From Sphingobium sp. CCH11-B1 (GTDB lineage: Bacteria > Pseudomonadota > Alphaproteobacteria > Sphingomonadales > Sphingomonadaceae): a stretch of 51,664 bases of DNA. The notes under the pieces are model-generated. The model saw only the letters and a list, made by a program, of their open reading frames with translations, was not told where the DNA came from and searched no databases. The position numbers and the translations under genes are program-made. The stretch covers positions 1-51,664 of the forward strand of contig NZ_LSJY01000056.1 of the NCBI RefSeq assembly GCF_001556865.1, given 5' to 3'. Of this stretch, positions 14,506-24,089 are shown piece by piece. Every line of letters starts with the position of its first letter. The first letter of the stretch is position 1.

Positions 14506-16539
14506 GTGATCAAGACCATCATGACCAGCGCGCTCGCGCTGACCTTTACCGCCATGCCTTGCTATGCCGAAACGGCAGCTTCCGAAGCCGATGCCGGTGA
14601 AATCGCCGATGAGGCCAGTAGCGAAATCGTAGTTTTTGGGCGCGGAGAAACCAAAATCGGTACGGCCCAGGCCGCAAGCGAGGGCAGCGTTAGCGGCGCC
14701 GATCTGCTGGTACGCCCTTTGCTGCGCGTGGCCGAACTGCTGGAAGCGGTTCCAGGCATGGTCGCGGCCCAGCATTCGGGCAGCGGTAAGGCGAACCAAT
14801 ATTTCCTGCGTGGTTTCAACCTCGACCATGGCTCGGATTTCACTACCTATATCGATGGGGTGCAGATGAACTTTCGCACCCATGGGCATGGCCATGGCTA
14901 TCTCGATCTCAACGGTCTTATTCCTGAGATCGTCGCGCGCGAGGATTTCCGCAAGGGTCCATATCGCGCGGACGGCGGCGATTTCGCGCTGGCCGGCGCG
15001 GCCTATATGACCACGATTGACGGCTATGACCGGCCCTGGGTATCGGCCGAGGGCGGCTCCTACGGCTGGCGCCGCGCTGCGGCAGGCGGGACATTGCATG
15101 ATCTGGGGGCGGGCGATCTTACGCTGGTCGCCCAGGCAAAAACCTACGACGGGCCGTGGCAGGAACCAGAGCGCCTGCGCCACTATTCGGGCTTTGCCAA
15201 ATACCACTTGCCGATGGGCGCGGGTACGATCGAGGCGTCGCTTCACGGTTACCGGGCGACATGGCGGCCGACCGAGCAGATCCCTGAGCGGATCGTGGGA
15301 ACTGCATTGTGCGCCGATGTATTTTGCTCGCCCGATCCCTCCGCACGGGGGGAGACAACGCGCCTGATCGGCAATGTTGCGGTCAAACAACCCACCTGGC
15401 ACGCCAATGCCTATGCCCAATTTTACGACTGGTCGATGTTCTCCAACCCCACGTATACCGACCCGGATGGCACAGGTGCGCAGATCGATCAGTTTGATCG
15501 GCGCTGGGTGATGGGGCTGAACGCCCAAAAGCAATGGGACGTCAGTCCAGCGCTGACGCTGACCGTCGGGACCGAGAACCGCTATGACGCCATCGGCAAT
15601 GTCGGCGTTGACAGGACGAGCAACCGCGCATTTCTGGCCTCGCTTGGGCACTACCGGGTCAAGGAGCTGTCATCCGCGCTTTATGGCGAGGCCAGTTGGA
15701 AGCCGTTGGCAGGGCTGCGGGTGATAACGGGCCTGCGCGGCGACCATTATCGCTACTCGGTTCGCGCGCGCGATGCCGTTGCCGCCGGGTTGGGCGAGGG
15801 CCGAGGCTCTGCCTCCCTGGTCTCACCCAAGGCGTCTTTCGCTTATGAGATCACGCCGCATCTGGAAGCCTATGCCAATTGGGGGCGCGGTTTTCATTCC
15901 AACGATGTGCGTGGCGCGGTGAATGTCGATACGCCGGTCCCGGTGCTGGTGCGCGGCACGGGCAAGGAATTGGGCGCGCGCGTGCAATTCAAGGGTGTCA
16001 CGCTGACCACGACCTATTGGTGGCTGGATGTTGACAGTGAGTTGCGCTTCGTCGGGGATTCCAATGCTGTCGAGCCTTCCGGTGCCAGTCGGCGGCGCGG
16101 TTACGAGATTGTCGCATTCTGGCGACCGTTCCCCTGGCTGGCACTCGACGGGAATTACACCGCGAGCTACGCCCGCTATGAAAATGGCGATCATATTCCC
16201 AATGCCTTCGAGAACGCGGCATCGGCAGGTGCATCGCTGATTCTCGATCCTTGGGTCGCGAGCCTTCGGATGCGCCACCTCGGACCGTCTCCGCTGGTTG
16301 AGGATAATAGCCTGCGCGATCCGGGCAGCACTGTCGTCAACGCCCGGGCCGCATGGAAGGGAAAAAGGGTCGAGATCTACGGTGAGATGCTGAATCTTCT
16401 GGGGAGCCGCGAAAAGGACATTGCCTACTTCTACGAGTCCTACTTGCCCGCCTATGACCTCGGCGGCCCGGTGGAGGGACGGCTCAGCCGCGTGGTGGAG
16501 CCGCGAACCGTAAGAATTGGCGCGAAGGTAACTTTCTAG
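14506..16539 (+). CDS. TonB-dependent outer-membrane receptor, cobalamin-regulated
   Basis: A 677-residue outer-membrane active transporter, probably for cobalt complexes or corrinoids. The signal peptide is IKTIMTSALALTFTAMPCYA (cleavage after A). The plug domain (about residues 40-150) contains RVAELLEAVPGMVAAQHSG, YFLRGFNLDHG, and a histidine-rich loop FRTHGHGHGYLDLNGLIPE. The beta-barrel follows and ends in the typical terminal phenylalanine (VRIGAKVTF). Start: GTG 14506 with GGGGGA six bases upstream; ATG 14521 is the alternative. A longer frame opens at 14299 but lies inside the riboswitch. A cobalamin riboswitch upstream and a NiCoT permease downstream point to cobalt or B12 as substrate; which one is not decided by sequence. 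Confidence 0.9.
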   Translation: MIKTIMTSALALTFTAMPCYAETAASEADAGEIADEASSEIVVFGRGETKIGTAQAASEGSVSGADLLVRPLLRVAELLEAVPGMVAAQHSGSGKANQYFLRGFNLDHGSDFTTYIDGVQMNFRTHGHGHGYLDLNGLIPEIVAREDFRKGPYRADGGDFALAGAAYMTTIDGYDRPWVSAEGGSYGWRRAAAGGTLHDLGAGDLTLVAQAKTYDGPWQEPERLRHYSGFAKYHLPMGAGTIEASLHGYRATWRPTEQIPERIVGTALCADVFCSPDPSARGETTRLIGNVAVKQPTWHANAYAQFYDWSMFSNPTYTDPDGTGAQIDQFDRRWVMGLNAQKQWDVSPALTLTVGTENRYDAIGNVGVDRTSNRAFLASLGHYRVKELSSALYGEASWKPLAGLRVITGLRGDHYRYSVRARDAVAAGLGEGRGSASLVSPKASFAYEITPHLEAYANWGRGFHSNDVRGAVNVDTPVPVLVRGTGKELGARVQFKGVTLTTTYWWLDVDSELRFVGDSNAVEPSGASRRRGYEIVAFWRPFPWLALDGNYTASYARYENGDHIPNAFENAASAGASLILDPWVASLRMRHLGPSPLVEDNSLRDPGSTVVNARAAWKGKRVEIYGEMLNLLGSREKDIAYFYESYLPAYDLGGPVEGRLSRVVEPRTVRIGAKVTF

Positions 16540-16611
16540 CCGCTCTTACTCTGCGCGGCGCTGAATCCGGCGCCGCGCTTCCTGTGTCCCCAAGCATCAG
16601 CCGAGATCGCC

Positions 16612-17658
16612 ATGACCCAGATTGTAACACCGCCCGTCCTGTCGTTGCGCCGCCGGATCGGCATATTGTTCGCCGGTTTGATCGCGGCAAATATCGCCGT
16701 CTGGGTCTGGGCATTCAGCCTGTTCCATACGCAGCCATTGATGCTGGGCACCGCCTTGCTTGCCTGGGGACTGGGTCTGCGCCATGCGGTCGACGCCGAT
16801 CATATTGCCGCCATCGACAATGTGACCCGCAAGCTGATGCAGGACGGGAAGCGGCCCATCGCCGTGGGATTCTGGTTTGCAATCGGGCATTCCGGAATCA
16901 TTGCCATAGCATCGATCATCATTGCGGTGACGACCAGTGCACTGTCAGGGTTTGGCGCCTTCAAGGAAATCGGCGGCGTGGTTGCAACCGTGATTTCCGC
17001 GATTTTCCTGTTCACGATCGCCGGCATGAACCTTGTTATCTTGCGCTCCGTCTGGCGGACTTTTGCCCATGTTCGCGCGGGCGGCCACTATGTTGACGAC
17101 GATCTTGATCTGCTATTGGGTGGGCGCGGGCTGCTCTCCAGGCTATTCAGGCCGATGTTCCGCCTGGTGAACAAGAGCTGGCATATGGCCCCGCTGGGTT
17201 TTCTGTTCGGGCTTGGGTTCGATACCGCAACCGAAGTCGCCATTCTGGGCATGTCGGCCAGTCAGGCTGCCGATGGCCTGTCGATCGGCACGATTCTGGT
17301 CCTGCCCGCCCTGTTCGCCGTCGGCATGGCCTTGATCGATACGGTGGACGGCGTGGTGATGCTGGGCGCTTATGAATGGGCCTTCGTGAAGCCGATCCGC
17401 AAGCTCTATTACAATATCACCATCACCCTGATCTCGGCCATCGTGGCGATTGTCATTGGCGGAATCGAAACGCTGGCCCTGATCGGTGACAAGCTGGGCC
17501 TTGAGGGTGCGCCATGGCGGGTCGCCGTTGAACTGGGCGAAAATTTCAATGGCCTGGGCTTCGCCATCATCGGACTTTTCGTGTTCTGTTGGCTGGCGAG
17601 TTTCGCGATCTACCGCTGGAAGCGTTTCGATGAAATCGAGGTCTCGGTCGTTGCCTGA
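16612..17658 (+). CDS. NiCoT-family cobalt/nickel permease
   Basis: A 348-residue inner-membrane transporter of the HoxN/NixA/NhlF family with about eight membrane segments. The diagnostic motif RHAVDADHIAAIDN lies in the second segment (metal selectivity), and LGFDTATEVAILG is the second signature. It sits 72 bp after the TonB receptor, in the same riboswitch-controlled transcript. The context makes cobalt for corrin synthesis the likely cargo; nickel cannot be excluded. Confidence 0.93.
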   Translation: MTQIVTPPVLSLRRRIGILFAGLIAANIAVWVWAFSLFHTQPLMLGTALLAWGLGLRHAVDADHIAAIDNVTRKLMQDGKRPIAVGFWFAIGHSGIIAIASIIIAVTTSALSGFGAFKEIGGVVATVISAIFLFTIAGMNLVILRSVWRTFAHVRAGGHYVDDDLDLLLGGRGLLSRLFRPMFRLVNKSWHMAPLGFLFGLGFDTATEVAILGMSASQAADGLSIGTILVLPALFAVGMALIDTVDGVVMLGAYEWAFVKPIRKLYYNITITLISAIVAIVIGGIETLALIGDKLGLEGAPWRVAVELGENFNGLGFAIIGLFVFCWLASFAIYRWKRFDEIEVSVVA

Positions 17659-17737
17659 CCGGTCCCGTGTCGATCGTTGTGTCTTGCTCCGGCACGACGA
17701 CAAGTCCTGCACCGTCTCAATCGATCTTGATGTCCGT

Positions 17738-18169
17738 ATGCCGCTCGGACTTCGTGTGCATCGCGGTGAGCGTGACGCCGCGATCCGGATGCTGATGGCG
17801 CGTTCGACCGGAACATTCGTAAAATCCAGCCGAAGCTGTGTCTTTGAGCCAGACTCGATACAGTCTGCGGAGGATCTCGTCGATGCCATACGGAAACGGC
17901 TTTTCGGGATAGCGTGCAAGCCTGTCAGCCAACGGCAGGTCGAGGATATTCTCGGTATCACGTCCCGCGAGCGGATACGGTGGGGCAAGGACGGCCGCCT
18001 GCCCCGATCGGGGACGTGCCGGATCAGAAAAGGCGCAACAGAGATATCGCTCTGGACCTATCCCTGCGATGCGATCGAACGGCTGGCCGCCAACCTAGGC
18101 GAGATACAGGGGTGGCGCGAAGCAGATAGTGTGACAACAGCAATTGGCTTGGCTTCCATCTTCGTCTAG
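17738..18169 (+). CDS. Small orphan protein with helix-turn-helix-like C-terminal half
   Basis: About 143 residues; not recognised as a known family. Residues about 65-125 (KPVSQRQVEDILGITSRE, RIRWGKDGRLPRSGT, CDAIERLA) resemble the MerR/excisionase-type pattern in which ILGxS..TxxRWxxxGRLP marks a winged helix. The frame continues upstream into the NiCoT gene without a better start than ATG 17738, so it may be the 3' part of a decayed gene. It ends 1 bp before a perfect inverted repeat. Coding status is uncertain. Confidence 0.4.
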   Translation: MPLGLRVHRGERDAAIRMLMARSTGTFVKSSRSCVFEPDSIQSAEDLVDAIRKRLFGIACKPVSQRQVEDILGITSRERIRWGKDGRLPRSGTCRIRKGATEISLWTYPCDAIERLAANLGEIQGWREADSVTTAIGLASIFV

Positions 18170-18170
18170 G

Positions 18171-18213
18171 GCGATCATCGAAGGACTGGTTGATTCCATC
18201 CTTCGATGATCGC
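18171..18213 (+). terminator. 15-bp perfect inverted repeat before riboswitch 2
   Basis: Arms GCGATCATCGAAGGA (18171-18185) and TCCTTCGATGATCGC (18199-18213) are exact complements around a 13-base loop. The right arm abuts the first bases of the aptamer. No T-run follows. It may terminate the NiCoT transcript, insulate the cob operon, or act as an operator. Riboswitch 1 has no counterpart. Confidence 0.6.
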
Positions 18214-18214
18214 G

Positions 18215-18411
18215 CCGGTGCCCCGCAAGGGGCTTAATCGGGAATGCGGTGCGGGAGCTTGCTCCCAAATCCGTGGCTGTCCCTGCAACTGTAAGCGGAT
18301 AGCGCGATGCACATGCTCCTGAAGTCAGGAGCAGCCACTGGACGGCGCATTGCGCCAAGTCTGGGAAGGCGTGCATCAAGCTGTGACCCGCGAGCCAGGA
18401 GACCTGCCGGC
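18215..18411 (+). ncRNA. Cobalamin riboswitch 2
   Basis: An AdoCbl-type aptamer with GGTGCC, TCGGGAATGCGGTG, CCCTGCAACTGTAAGCGG, the B12 box AGCCACTG, TGGGAAGGC and GAGCCAGGAGACCTGCC. It is very similar to riboswitch 1 over its length. The main differences lie in peripheral stems, where both sides change together (for example GGAAGCTTGCTTCC against GGGAGCTTGCTCCC), so pairing is kept. It controls the cobW-cobP operon. Confidence 0.95.
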
Positions 18412-18417
18412 GCACCG

Positions 18418-18475
18418 GTCGCTCTTGCCTGATCCAGGGGATGGTCACGGCACGGTAACTCTCCGTCTGAGCGAC
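18418..18475 (+). promoter_or_regulatory. Conserved module 3' of riboswitch 2 (putative expression platform)
   Basis: The same GTCGCTC...GAGCGAC stem as after riboswitch 1, enclosing CCTGATCCAGG and ACGGTAACTCTCCGT. About 130 bp follow before the cobW start with no gene. Confidence 0.55.
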
Positions 18476-18606
18476 GAAGCTGTGTGGCTGGGGCTGCACG
18501 GCCGTGTGGTAACGGGTGCTTCATCGCGCCCGCCCGTCGCCGCGCGCCGACCGGACTTGTCCGGCAAGCCCCGCCGTGTCTCGCTCTGGCGCGCGGAGAA
18601 GTTGCC

Positions 18607-19659
18607 ATGCCAGACCTGTCCAAGGTCTCCCTGTCAAAGGTGCCGGTCACGATCATTACGGGCTTTCTGGGCGCAGGGAAAACCACGCTCATCAGCCATC
18701 TGATCCGCAATGCCGGTGGGCGCAGGCTGGCGGTGGTGGTCAACGAATTCGGCACGCTGGGGGTGGATGGCGACATTCTGCAATCCTGCGCCATTCCCGA
18801 TTGCCCGGCGGAAAACATCGTCGAACTGGCCAATGGATGCATCTGCTGCACCGTGGCGGACGATTTCATCCCGACGGTGGAAAAGCTGCTGGCGCTTGAT
18901 CCGCGCCCCGATCACATCCTGATCGAGACATCGGGTCTGGCGCTGCCCAAGCCGTTGCTCAAGGCGTTCGACTGGCCTGCGATCCGCAGCCGGATCACCG
19001 TGGACGGCGTACTGGCGCTGGCCGATGCCGAGGCGGTTGCGGCAGGGCGGTTTGCGCCCGATGTGGCAGCGCTGGATATTCAGCGCGCCGCCGATCCGAG
19101 CATCGACCATGAAACACCGCTGTCGGAGGTGTTCGAAGATCAACTCGCCTGCGCCGATATGGTTCTGCTCACCAAGGTCGATCTGGCCGGACCCAAGGGC
19201 GTCGCCGCCGCGCGCGCCATCATCGCGGCTGAGGCGCCGCGCCCTGTGCCGGTTATCGAACTCACCGAAGGCGTGGTCGATCCGCGGGTGATCCTGGGCC
19301 TTGGCGCCGCAGCCGAGGACGACATTGCAGCCCGCCCATCGCACCATGACGGTAATGACGACCACGAGCATGATGATTTCGACAGCACCGTCATCGCATG
19401 GGGCGAGATCGCCGATCCGGCGGCCCTTGTCGCGCGGATCGAAACGCTGGCCAGCGATCACAATATCCTGCGGGTGAAGGGCTATGCCGCCGTTGCCGGC
19501 AAGCCCATGCGGTTGCTGGTGCAGGCGGTGGGCGCGCGGGTGCGTCATCAGTACGACCGCCCGTGGCGCTCTGACGAGACGCGGCGCACCACGCTCGTCG
19601 CCATTGCCGAGCATGATCATATCGATGCCGACGCCATTCGCGCGGTGCTGCTGGGGTAG
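18607..19659 (+). CDS. cobW: CobW, GTP-dependent metallochaperone of cobalamin synthesis
   Basis: A 350-residue COG0523 GTPase thought to deliver cobalt to the CobN chelatase. Walker A is GFLGAGKTT; the metal motif CxCC is GCICCTVADDF; ETSGLALP and LLTKVDL are switch/base-recognition motifs. A histidine/aspartate-rich linker (SHHDGNDDHEHDDFD, about residue 245) could bind metal. Start: ATG 18607 with GGAGAAG 5 bases upstream; the frame is open further upstream only through riboswitch leader. It is first in the operon, 9 bp before cobN. Confidence 0.93.
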   Translation: MPDLSKVSLSKVPVTIITGFLGAGKTTLISHLIRNAGGRRLAVVVNEFGTLGVDGDILQSCAIPDCPAENIVELANGCICCTVADDFIPTVEKLLALDPRPDHILIETSGLALPKPLLKAFDWPAIRSRITVDGVLALADAEAVAAGRFAPDVAALDIQRAADPSIDHETPLSEVFEDQLACADMVLLTKVDLAGPKGVAAARAIIAAEAPRPVPVIELTEGVVDPRVILGLGAAAEDDIAARPSHHDGNDDHEHDDFDSTVIAWGEIADPAALVARIETLASDHNILRVKGYAAVAGKPMRLLVQAVGARVRHQYDRPWRSDETRRTTLVAIAEHDHIDADAIRAVLLG

Positions 19660-19668
19660 GCGCACGCC

Positions 19669-22600
19669 ATGCACGTCATCTTCCGCGAAACCCATGGGAT
19701 GGAGGAAACCGCCGTCCCGCAGGATCTGGGGCAAGAGCCTGCGGACCTGGTGGTCCTGTCCTTTTCGGACAGCGACCTGGGGGCCTTTGCGGCGGCATGG
19801 CATATGGCCCGCGCGGCCGATGCGGCATTTCCGTCCTTAAGGATCGCCAATCTGGCCGCGCTTATGCATCCGCTATCGGTCGATACTTATGTCGAGCGGA
19901 CGCTGTTCCGCGCGAAGGCGATCCTGATTCGGCTCATCGGCGGTACGCCCTATTGGAGTTACGGGCTGCAACAGGTCGAGGCTTTGGCTCGCTCGCGCGG
20001 CATCGCGCTGGCCGTGCTGCCCGGCGACGGCTGGGAAGACGCGCGGCTGGATGCGGCTTCGACCGTCCCGGTGTCCGCATTGCGAGAACTTGCGCAGTTG
20101 TGTGATGCGGGGGGCGCAGGGGCGGCGCATGCGGCGCTTGCCGGATTGGCACGGCTGGCAGGACTGACCGATACGCCTGCCCAAGGTTGCGAGCCTTTGG
20201 CTGTGGCGGGAGGTTGGCATCCCGACCATGGCGTGGTCGATCCCGATGCCTTCGCGCACAATCCCGGACGGCCCCTGGTCCTGATCATATTCTATCGCTC
20301 TTATCTGACCGCGCACGATCTGGACCCGTTTGCCGCCCTCCATGCCGTATTCGAGCGGCGCGGCTTTGACGCGTTGTCGATTTTCGTTCCCTCGCTGAAA
20401 GCTCCGCAGGTACGCGATCAGGTGGACCAGTGGGTGCGCGGCCTTGGCCCGGCGGCGATCATCAACGCCACCGCCTTTTCCGCGCGCGGCGAGGACGGCT
20501 CTACCTCGCTCGATGGCGCGGGCGTTCCGGTGTTTCAACTGGCGCTCGCTACGTCCGGCCGCGCGGCCTGGGCGACGACATCGCGCGGGCTGTCCCCGGC
20601 AGACCTCGCCATGCATGTCGTTCTGCCGGAGATTGACGGGCGGGTCTTTGCGGGAGTCGCCAGCTTCAAGGAGGCGGGGACGCGCGATCCCGACCTTGCA
20701 TTCGCCCGCAACGTCCATCGCGCCGATCCCGACCGGGTCGAGGCGATCGCTGCGCGGGTGGCGGGCTGGATCGCCCTCGCCCAAAGGCCGGTTGCCGAGC
20801 GGCGCGTTGCTCTGGTCCTGTCGACCTATCCCGGCAAGGTATACCAGATGGCCCATGCCGTAGGGCTGGATGCGCTCGCCTCAGCCGAGGCGATCCTGGC
20901 CGACCTGGCGCAAGCGGGATATGCCACGGCGGCCCAGACCGATCTGGCGATGCGCCTTGAAAGTGGGCATCTGCAATGGCCGCTGGCCGAGTATCGCAAG
21001 GCGTTGACGGCACTGCCCGACGCCTTGCGCGCTGATCTTTCCGCCGTGTGGGGCGAGCCGGAAGCCGATGTGGCAGTCGTCGATGGCGCGTTCTGTTTTG
21101 CCGCGCTGGCTGTCGGCAACGCGCTGGTCGCCTTGCAGCCCGAACGCGGTGGCAGCACCAGTCGCGACGAGGACTATCACGATCTCTCCCGCTGTCCGCG
21201 CCATGGCTATGTCGCCTTCTATCTCTGGCTCCGCGCAAGGGCTGTGGACGCACTGGTCCATATCGGCGCGCATGGCACGCTGGAGTGGTTGCCGGGCAAG
21301 TCTGTTGCCCTTTCGGATACTTGCTGGCCCGAGGCGCTGACCGGCGCGATGCCGGTGATTTATCCGTTCATCGTCAACGATCCCGGAGAGGCGGCACAGG
21401 CCAAGCGGCGCATCGGTGCGGTTACCATCGGACACGTTCCGCCGCCGCTGGCGCAAACCGAAAGCGGCGCGGGGCTGGCCCGGATCGAGGCGCTGCTGGA
21501 TGAATTCTCCAATGCCGACGGGCTCGACCCGGCCCGCCGCGACCGCCTGCAAGCAGCCATCCGGGAGGAAGCGCGAACGCTGGGGCTTGAGGCCGAGCTG
21601 GGCCTTGATAGCGCGGCCACTCTGGTCGAGGCGATCACCCGGATCGACCGCTTCGTTTGCGACGTCAAGGAAAGCCAGTTCGGCGACGGCCTGCACGTGT
21701 TCGGGTGCGGCGATCAGGGCGCAGCCGAGCGGGCCGGATTGCTGGCGGCGCTGGACGGACGACGCGTTCCTCCCGGTCCCTCCGGCTCCCCCTTTCGCGG
21801 GCGAAGCGATGTGCTGCCAACCGGGCGCAACCTTTATGCGATAGACCCGCGCGTGGTGCCCTCGCGCGCCGCCCATGCGCAAGGCGTGACACTGGCAGAG
21901 GAACTGATCCGGCGGCATTTGCAGGATCATGGCGATTATCCGCGTGGGCTGGTGGTCGATCTGTGGGGATCGGCCACGATGCGCACGGCGGGCGAGGAAT
22001 TCGTCATGGCGCTGCACCTGCTCGGCGCAAAACCGGTGTGGGACATGACATCCGAACGGGTAACGGGTGTCGAGATCCTGCCGCTGGCGCTGCTAGATCG
22101 CCCGCGCATTGACGTGACCCTGCGGGTTTCCGGACTGTTCCGTGATGCCTTCCCGGCGTTGCCCATGCTGTTTGGCCAGGCGGTGCGCGCGCTGTGTTTG
22201 CGGGATGAACCAGCGGACTGGAACCCGTTTGCGGGGCAGGCAGCGGCCCCGCGTGTCTATGGCCCGGCTCCGGGCCGCTATGGACTGGGTCTCGGCGATG
22301 CGGCCGAGGTCTATACCGATGCGGCCCGGCGCGCTGCCGGAGAGGCGTGGCTGGCGGCATCGGACCATGCGTTCGACGCGACCTGCGATGCGACCGGGGC
22401 CGTCCCTGATCCAGACGGCCTGCGTCGGCGCGTTGAAGGTGCAGACGCCTTTGTCCATCTTCAGGACTTGCCCGAAACCGACTTGTTGCTGGCCGCCGAC
22501 TATGTCGCACACGAGGCAGGCTTTGCCGCTGCCAAGGCGCTATCGGGCGGGGTGTCGGCGCTCTATCATCTCGACAATCGCGACCCGCTGAATCCGGTCG

Positions 22601-22962
22601 CGCGCAGCCTGACCGAAGAAATCGCCCGCGTCGTCCGCGCCCGTGCCGCGCATCCGGGCTGGATCGCAGGCATGATGCGGCATGGTTTTCGCGGAGGCGC
22701 GGAGCTGGCCGCGACGCTGGATCATATGGGCGCTTTTGCCCATCTTTCGGGCAGCGTGCCGCCGCATCTGTTCGACCTCTATCACGATGCGACGTTGGGC
22801 CAGGCCGATGTTCGCGCCTTTCTTGAGCGCGAAAACCCCGGCGCGCTGGCGGCGATGGAAGCCCGCTTCGCCGCGCTCCATGCCGCCGGGCTGTGGCAGA
22901 CCCGGCGCAATTCCATCATCGCCAGCCTGCCCATCTCGGTCGGTCTTGAGGACAGGGCATGA
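19669..22962 (+). CDS. cobN: Cobaltochelatase subunit CobN
   Basis: The 1097-residue large subunit of the ATP-dependent aerobic cobalt chelatase, which inserts cobalt into hydrogenobyrinic acid a,c-diamide. The CobN/BchH family motif [19 protein letters not shown] lies mid-protein, with [18 protein letters not shown] after it and [10 protein letters not shown] further on. It is somewhat shorter than many CobN proteins (about 1250). The AAA+ partners (chelatase CobS and CobT) are not in this window. It overlaps cobG by 4 bases. Confidence 0.95.
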   Translation: MHVIFRETHGMEETAVPQDLGQEPADLVVLSFSDSDLGAFAAAWHMARAADAAFPSLRIANLAALMHPLSVDTYVERTLFRAKAILIRLIGGTPYWSYGLQQVEALARSRGIALAVLPGDGWEDARLDAASTVPVSALRELAQLCDAGGAGAAHAALAGLARLAGLTDTPAQGCEPLAVAGGWHPDHGVVDPDAFAHNPGRPLVLIIFYRSYLTAHDLDPFAALHAVFERRGFDALSIFVPSLKAPQVRDQVDQWVRGLGPAAIINATAFSARGEDGSTSLDGAGVPVFQLALATSGRAAWATTSRGLSPADLAMHVVLPEIDGRVFAGVASFKEAGTRDPDLAFARNVHRADPDRVEAIAARVAGWIALAQRPVAERRVALVLSTYPGKVYQMAHAVGLDALASAEAILADLAQAGYATAAQTDLAMRLESGHLQWPLAEYRKALTALPDALRADLSAVWGEPEADVAVVDGAFCFAALAVGNALVALQPERGGSTSRDEDYHDLSRCPRHGYVAFYLWLRARAVDALVHIGAHGTLEWLPGKSVALSDTCWPEALTGAMPVIYPFIVNDPGEAAQAKRRIGAVTIGHVPPPLAQTESGAGLARIEALLDEFSNADGLDPARRDRLQAAIREEARTLGLEAELGLDSAATLVEAITRIDRFVCDVKESQFGDGLHVFGCGDQGAAERAGLLAALDGRRVPPGPSGSPFRGRSDVLPTGRNLYAIDPRVVPSRAAHAQGVTLAEELIRRHLQDHGDYPRGLVVDLWGSATMRTAGEEFVMALHLLGAKPVWDMTSERVTGVEILPLALLDRPRIDVTLRVSGLFRDAFPALPMLFGQAVRALCLRDEPADWNPFAGQAAAPRVYGPAPGRYGLGLGDAAEVYTDAARRAAGEAWLAASDHAFDATCDATGAVPDPDGLRRRVEGADAFVHLQDLPETDLLLAADYVAHEAGFAAAKALSGGVSALYHLDNRDPLNPVARSLTEEIARVVRARAAHPGWIAGMMRHGFRGGAELAATLDHMGAFAHLSGSVPPHLFDLYHDATLGQADVRAFLERENPGALAAMEARFAALHAAGLWQTRRNSIIASLPISVGLEDRA

Positions 22963-24089
22963 GCAGCTTTGCGGTGAAGGGCTGGTGCCCCGATGCGTGG
23001 CACCCGATGATGGCAGGCGACGGGTTGCTGGTGCGGGTCAAGCCCCGGCTTGGCTGGCTGACCCGCGCGCAAGTGCTGGGCCTGTGCGATGCCGCCGTGT
23101 TGCATGGCAATGGCCTGATCGACATCACCGCCCGCGCCAATCTCCAGCTTCGCGGGATGCGCGAAACCGGCTGGCAGGCGCTGCTCGACCGGTTGCTGGC
23201 GCTCGATTTGGTGGACGGCGACCCCGTCATCGAACAGCGGCGCAACATTCTGGTCGCGCCGGATTGGCGCGCCGGCGATGACAGCCACCGCATTGCGGGC
23301 GAATTGCTGGACCGGCTGGGTGAACTACCCGATCTGCCGGACAAGGTGGGCTTTGCCATCGATGCGGGTCAGGCCTGCGTCCTGCGTGGCGAGGTTGGAG
23401 ATTTCCGCATTGAACGCGGCGGAGATGGCAGCTTGATCCTGCGCGCCTACGGCTATCGGGGCGGTGTTGCGGTTGCTGCGGGTCAGGAAGTGGACGCCCT
23501 GATCGCGCTGGCCCATTGGTTTGTGGCAACCGGCGGCGCGGATGCGGGGCGCATGGCCCGGCACACGGTTGCCTTGCCCGAATGGGCCTGTGGCGACATT
23601 CGGCCTGCGCCGTCGGCTGCCCGCGTCGTGCCGGGCATCCATGATCTGGGCTGGGCTTATGGCCTGCCGTTCGGCCGGATTGAGGCGCCGATACTGGCTG
23701 GTGTGATGGAGGCATCGTCTGCCGGAGCGGTGATGATCACCCCGTGGCGGGTGCTGGTCGTGGAAGGCGCGCCTGCCATGCAGGTGGATGGCCTGATCAC
23801 CGACCCTGCCGATCCGCTGCTGCATGTCGATGCCTGCCCGGGCGTGCCCTGCTGCCCTCAGGCCTCGGTCGAAACCCGCGATCTTGCCCGCCGCCTTGCC
23901 CCGCATGTCGCCGGACGGCTGCATGTTTCGGGCTGTGCCAAGGGCTGTGCCCGCCCGCGCGCAGCCGATGTCACGCTGACGGGCCGCGATGGACTGTTCG
24001 ATCTTTCCCTGAACGCGCGCGCCGGAGGGCCTGCGATTCGCTCCGCGCTTGGCCCGGCCGACACTCTTGCCCATTTCGGAACCTCCTGA
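22959..24089 (+). CDS. cobG: Precorrin-3B synthase
   Basis: A 376-residue oxygen-dependent enzyme converting precorrin-3A to precorrin-3B, the step that defines the aerobic route. Two nitrite/sulfite reductase ferredoxin-like domains are visible. The [4Fe-4S] cysteines lie in [11 protein letters not shown] and [10 protein letters not shown] near residues 290-330. It overlaps cobN by 4 bases and cobH by 1. Presence of cobG means the cobZ alternative is not needed. Confidence 0.92.
   Translation: MSSFAVKGWCPDAWHPMMAGDGLLVRVKPRLGWLTRAQVLGLCDAAVLHGNGLIDITARANLQLRGMRETGWQALLDRLLALDLVDGDPVIEQRRNILVAPDWRAGDDSHRIAGELLDRLGELPDLPDKVGFAIDAGQACVLRGEVGDFRIERGGDGSLILRAYGYRGGVAVAAGQEVDALIALAHWFVATGGADAGRMARHTVALPEWACGDIRPAPSAARVVPGIHDLGWAYGLPFGRIEAPILAGVMEASSAGAVMITPWRVLVVEGAPAMQVDGLITDPADPLLHVDACPGVPCCPQASVETRDLARRLAPHVAGRLHVSGCAKGCARPRAADVTLTGRDGLFDLSLNARAGGPAIRSALGPADTLAHFGTS

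Noticed and set aside
14258..14555. Short minus-strand ORFs across riboswitch 1, and the equivalent at 18095-18499 across riboswitch 2, with similar peptides
   Set aside because: Peptide similarity follows from RNA-level conservation of the two riboswitches, not from coding.
18171..18213. Intrinsic terminator with U-run
   Set aside because: The stem is perfect but no T-stretch follows on either strand, so a classical Rho-independent terminator is not supported.
18484..18606. N-terminal extension of cobW
   Set aside because: It reads through riboswitch leader and lacks family similarity; ATG 18607 has a good ribosome site and the normal CobW opening.
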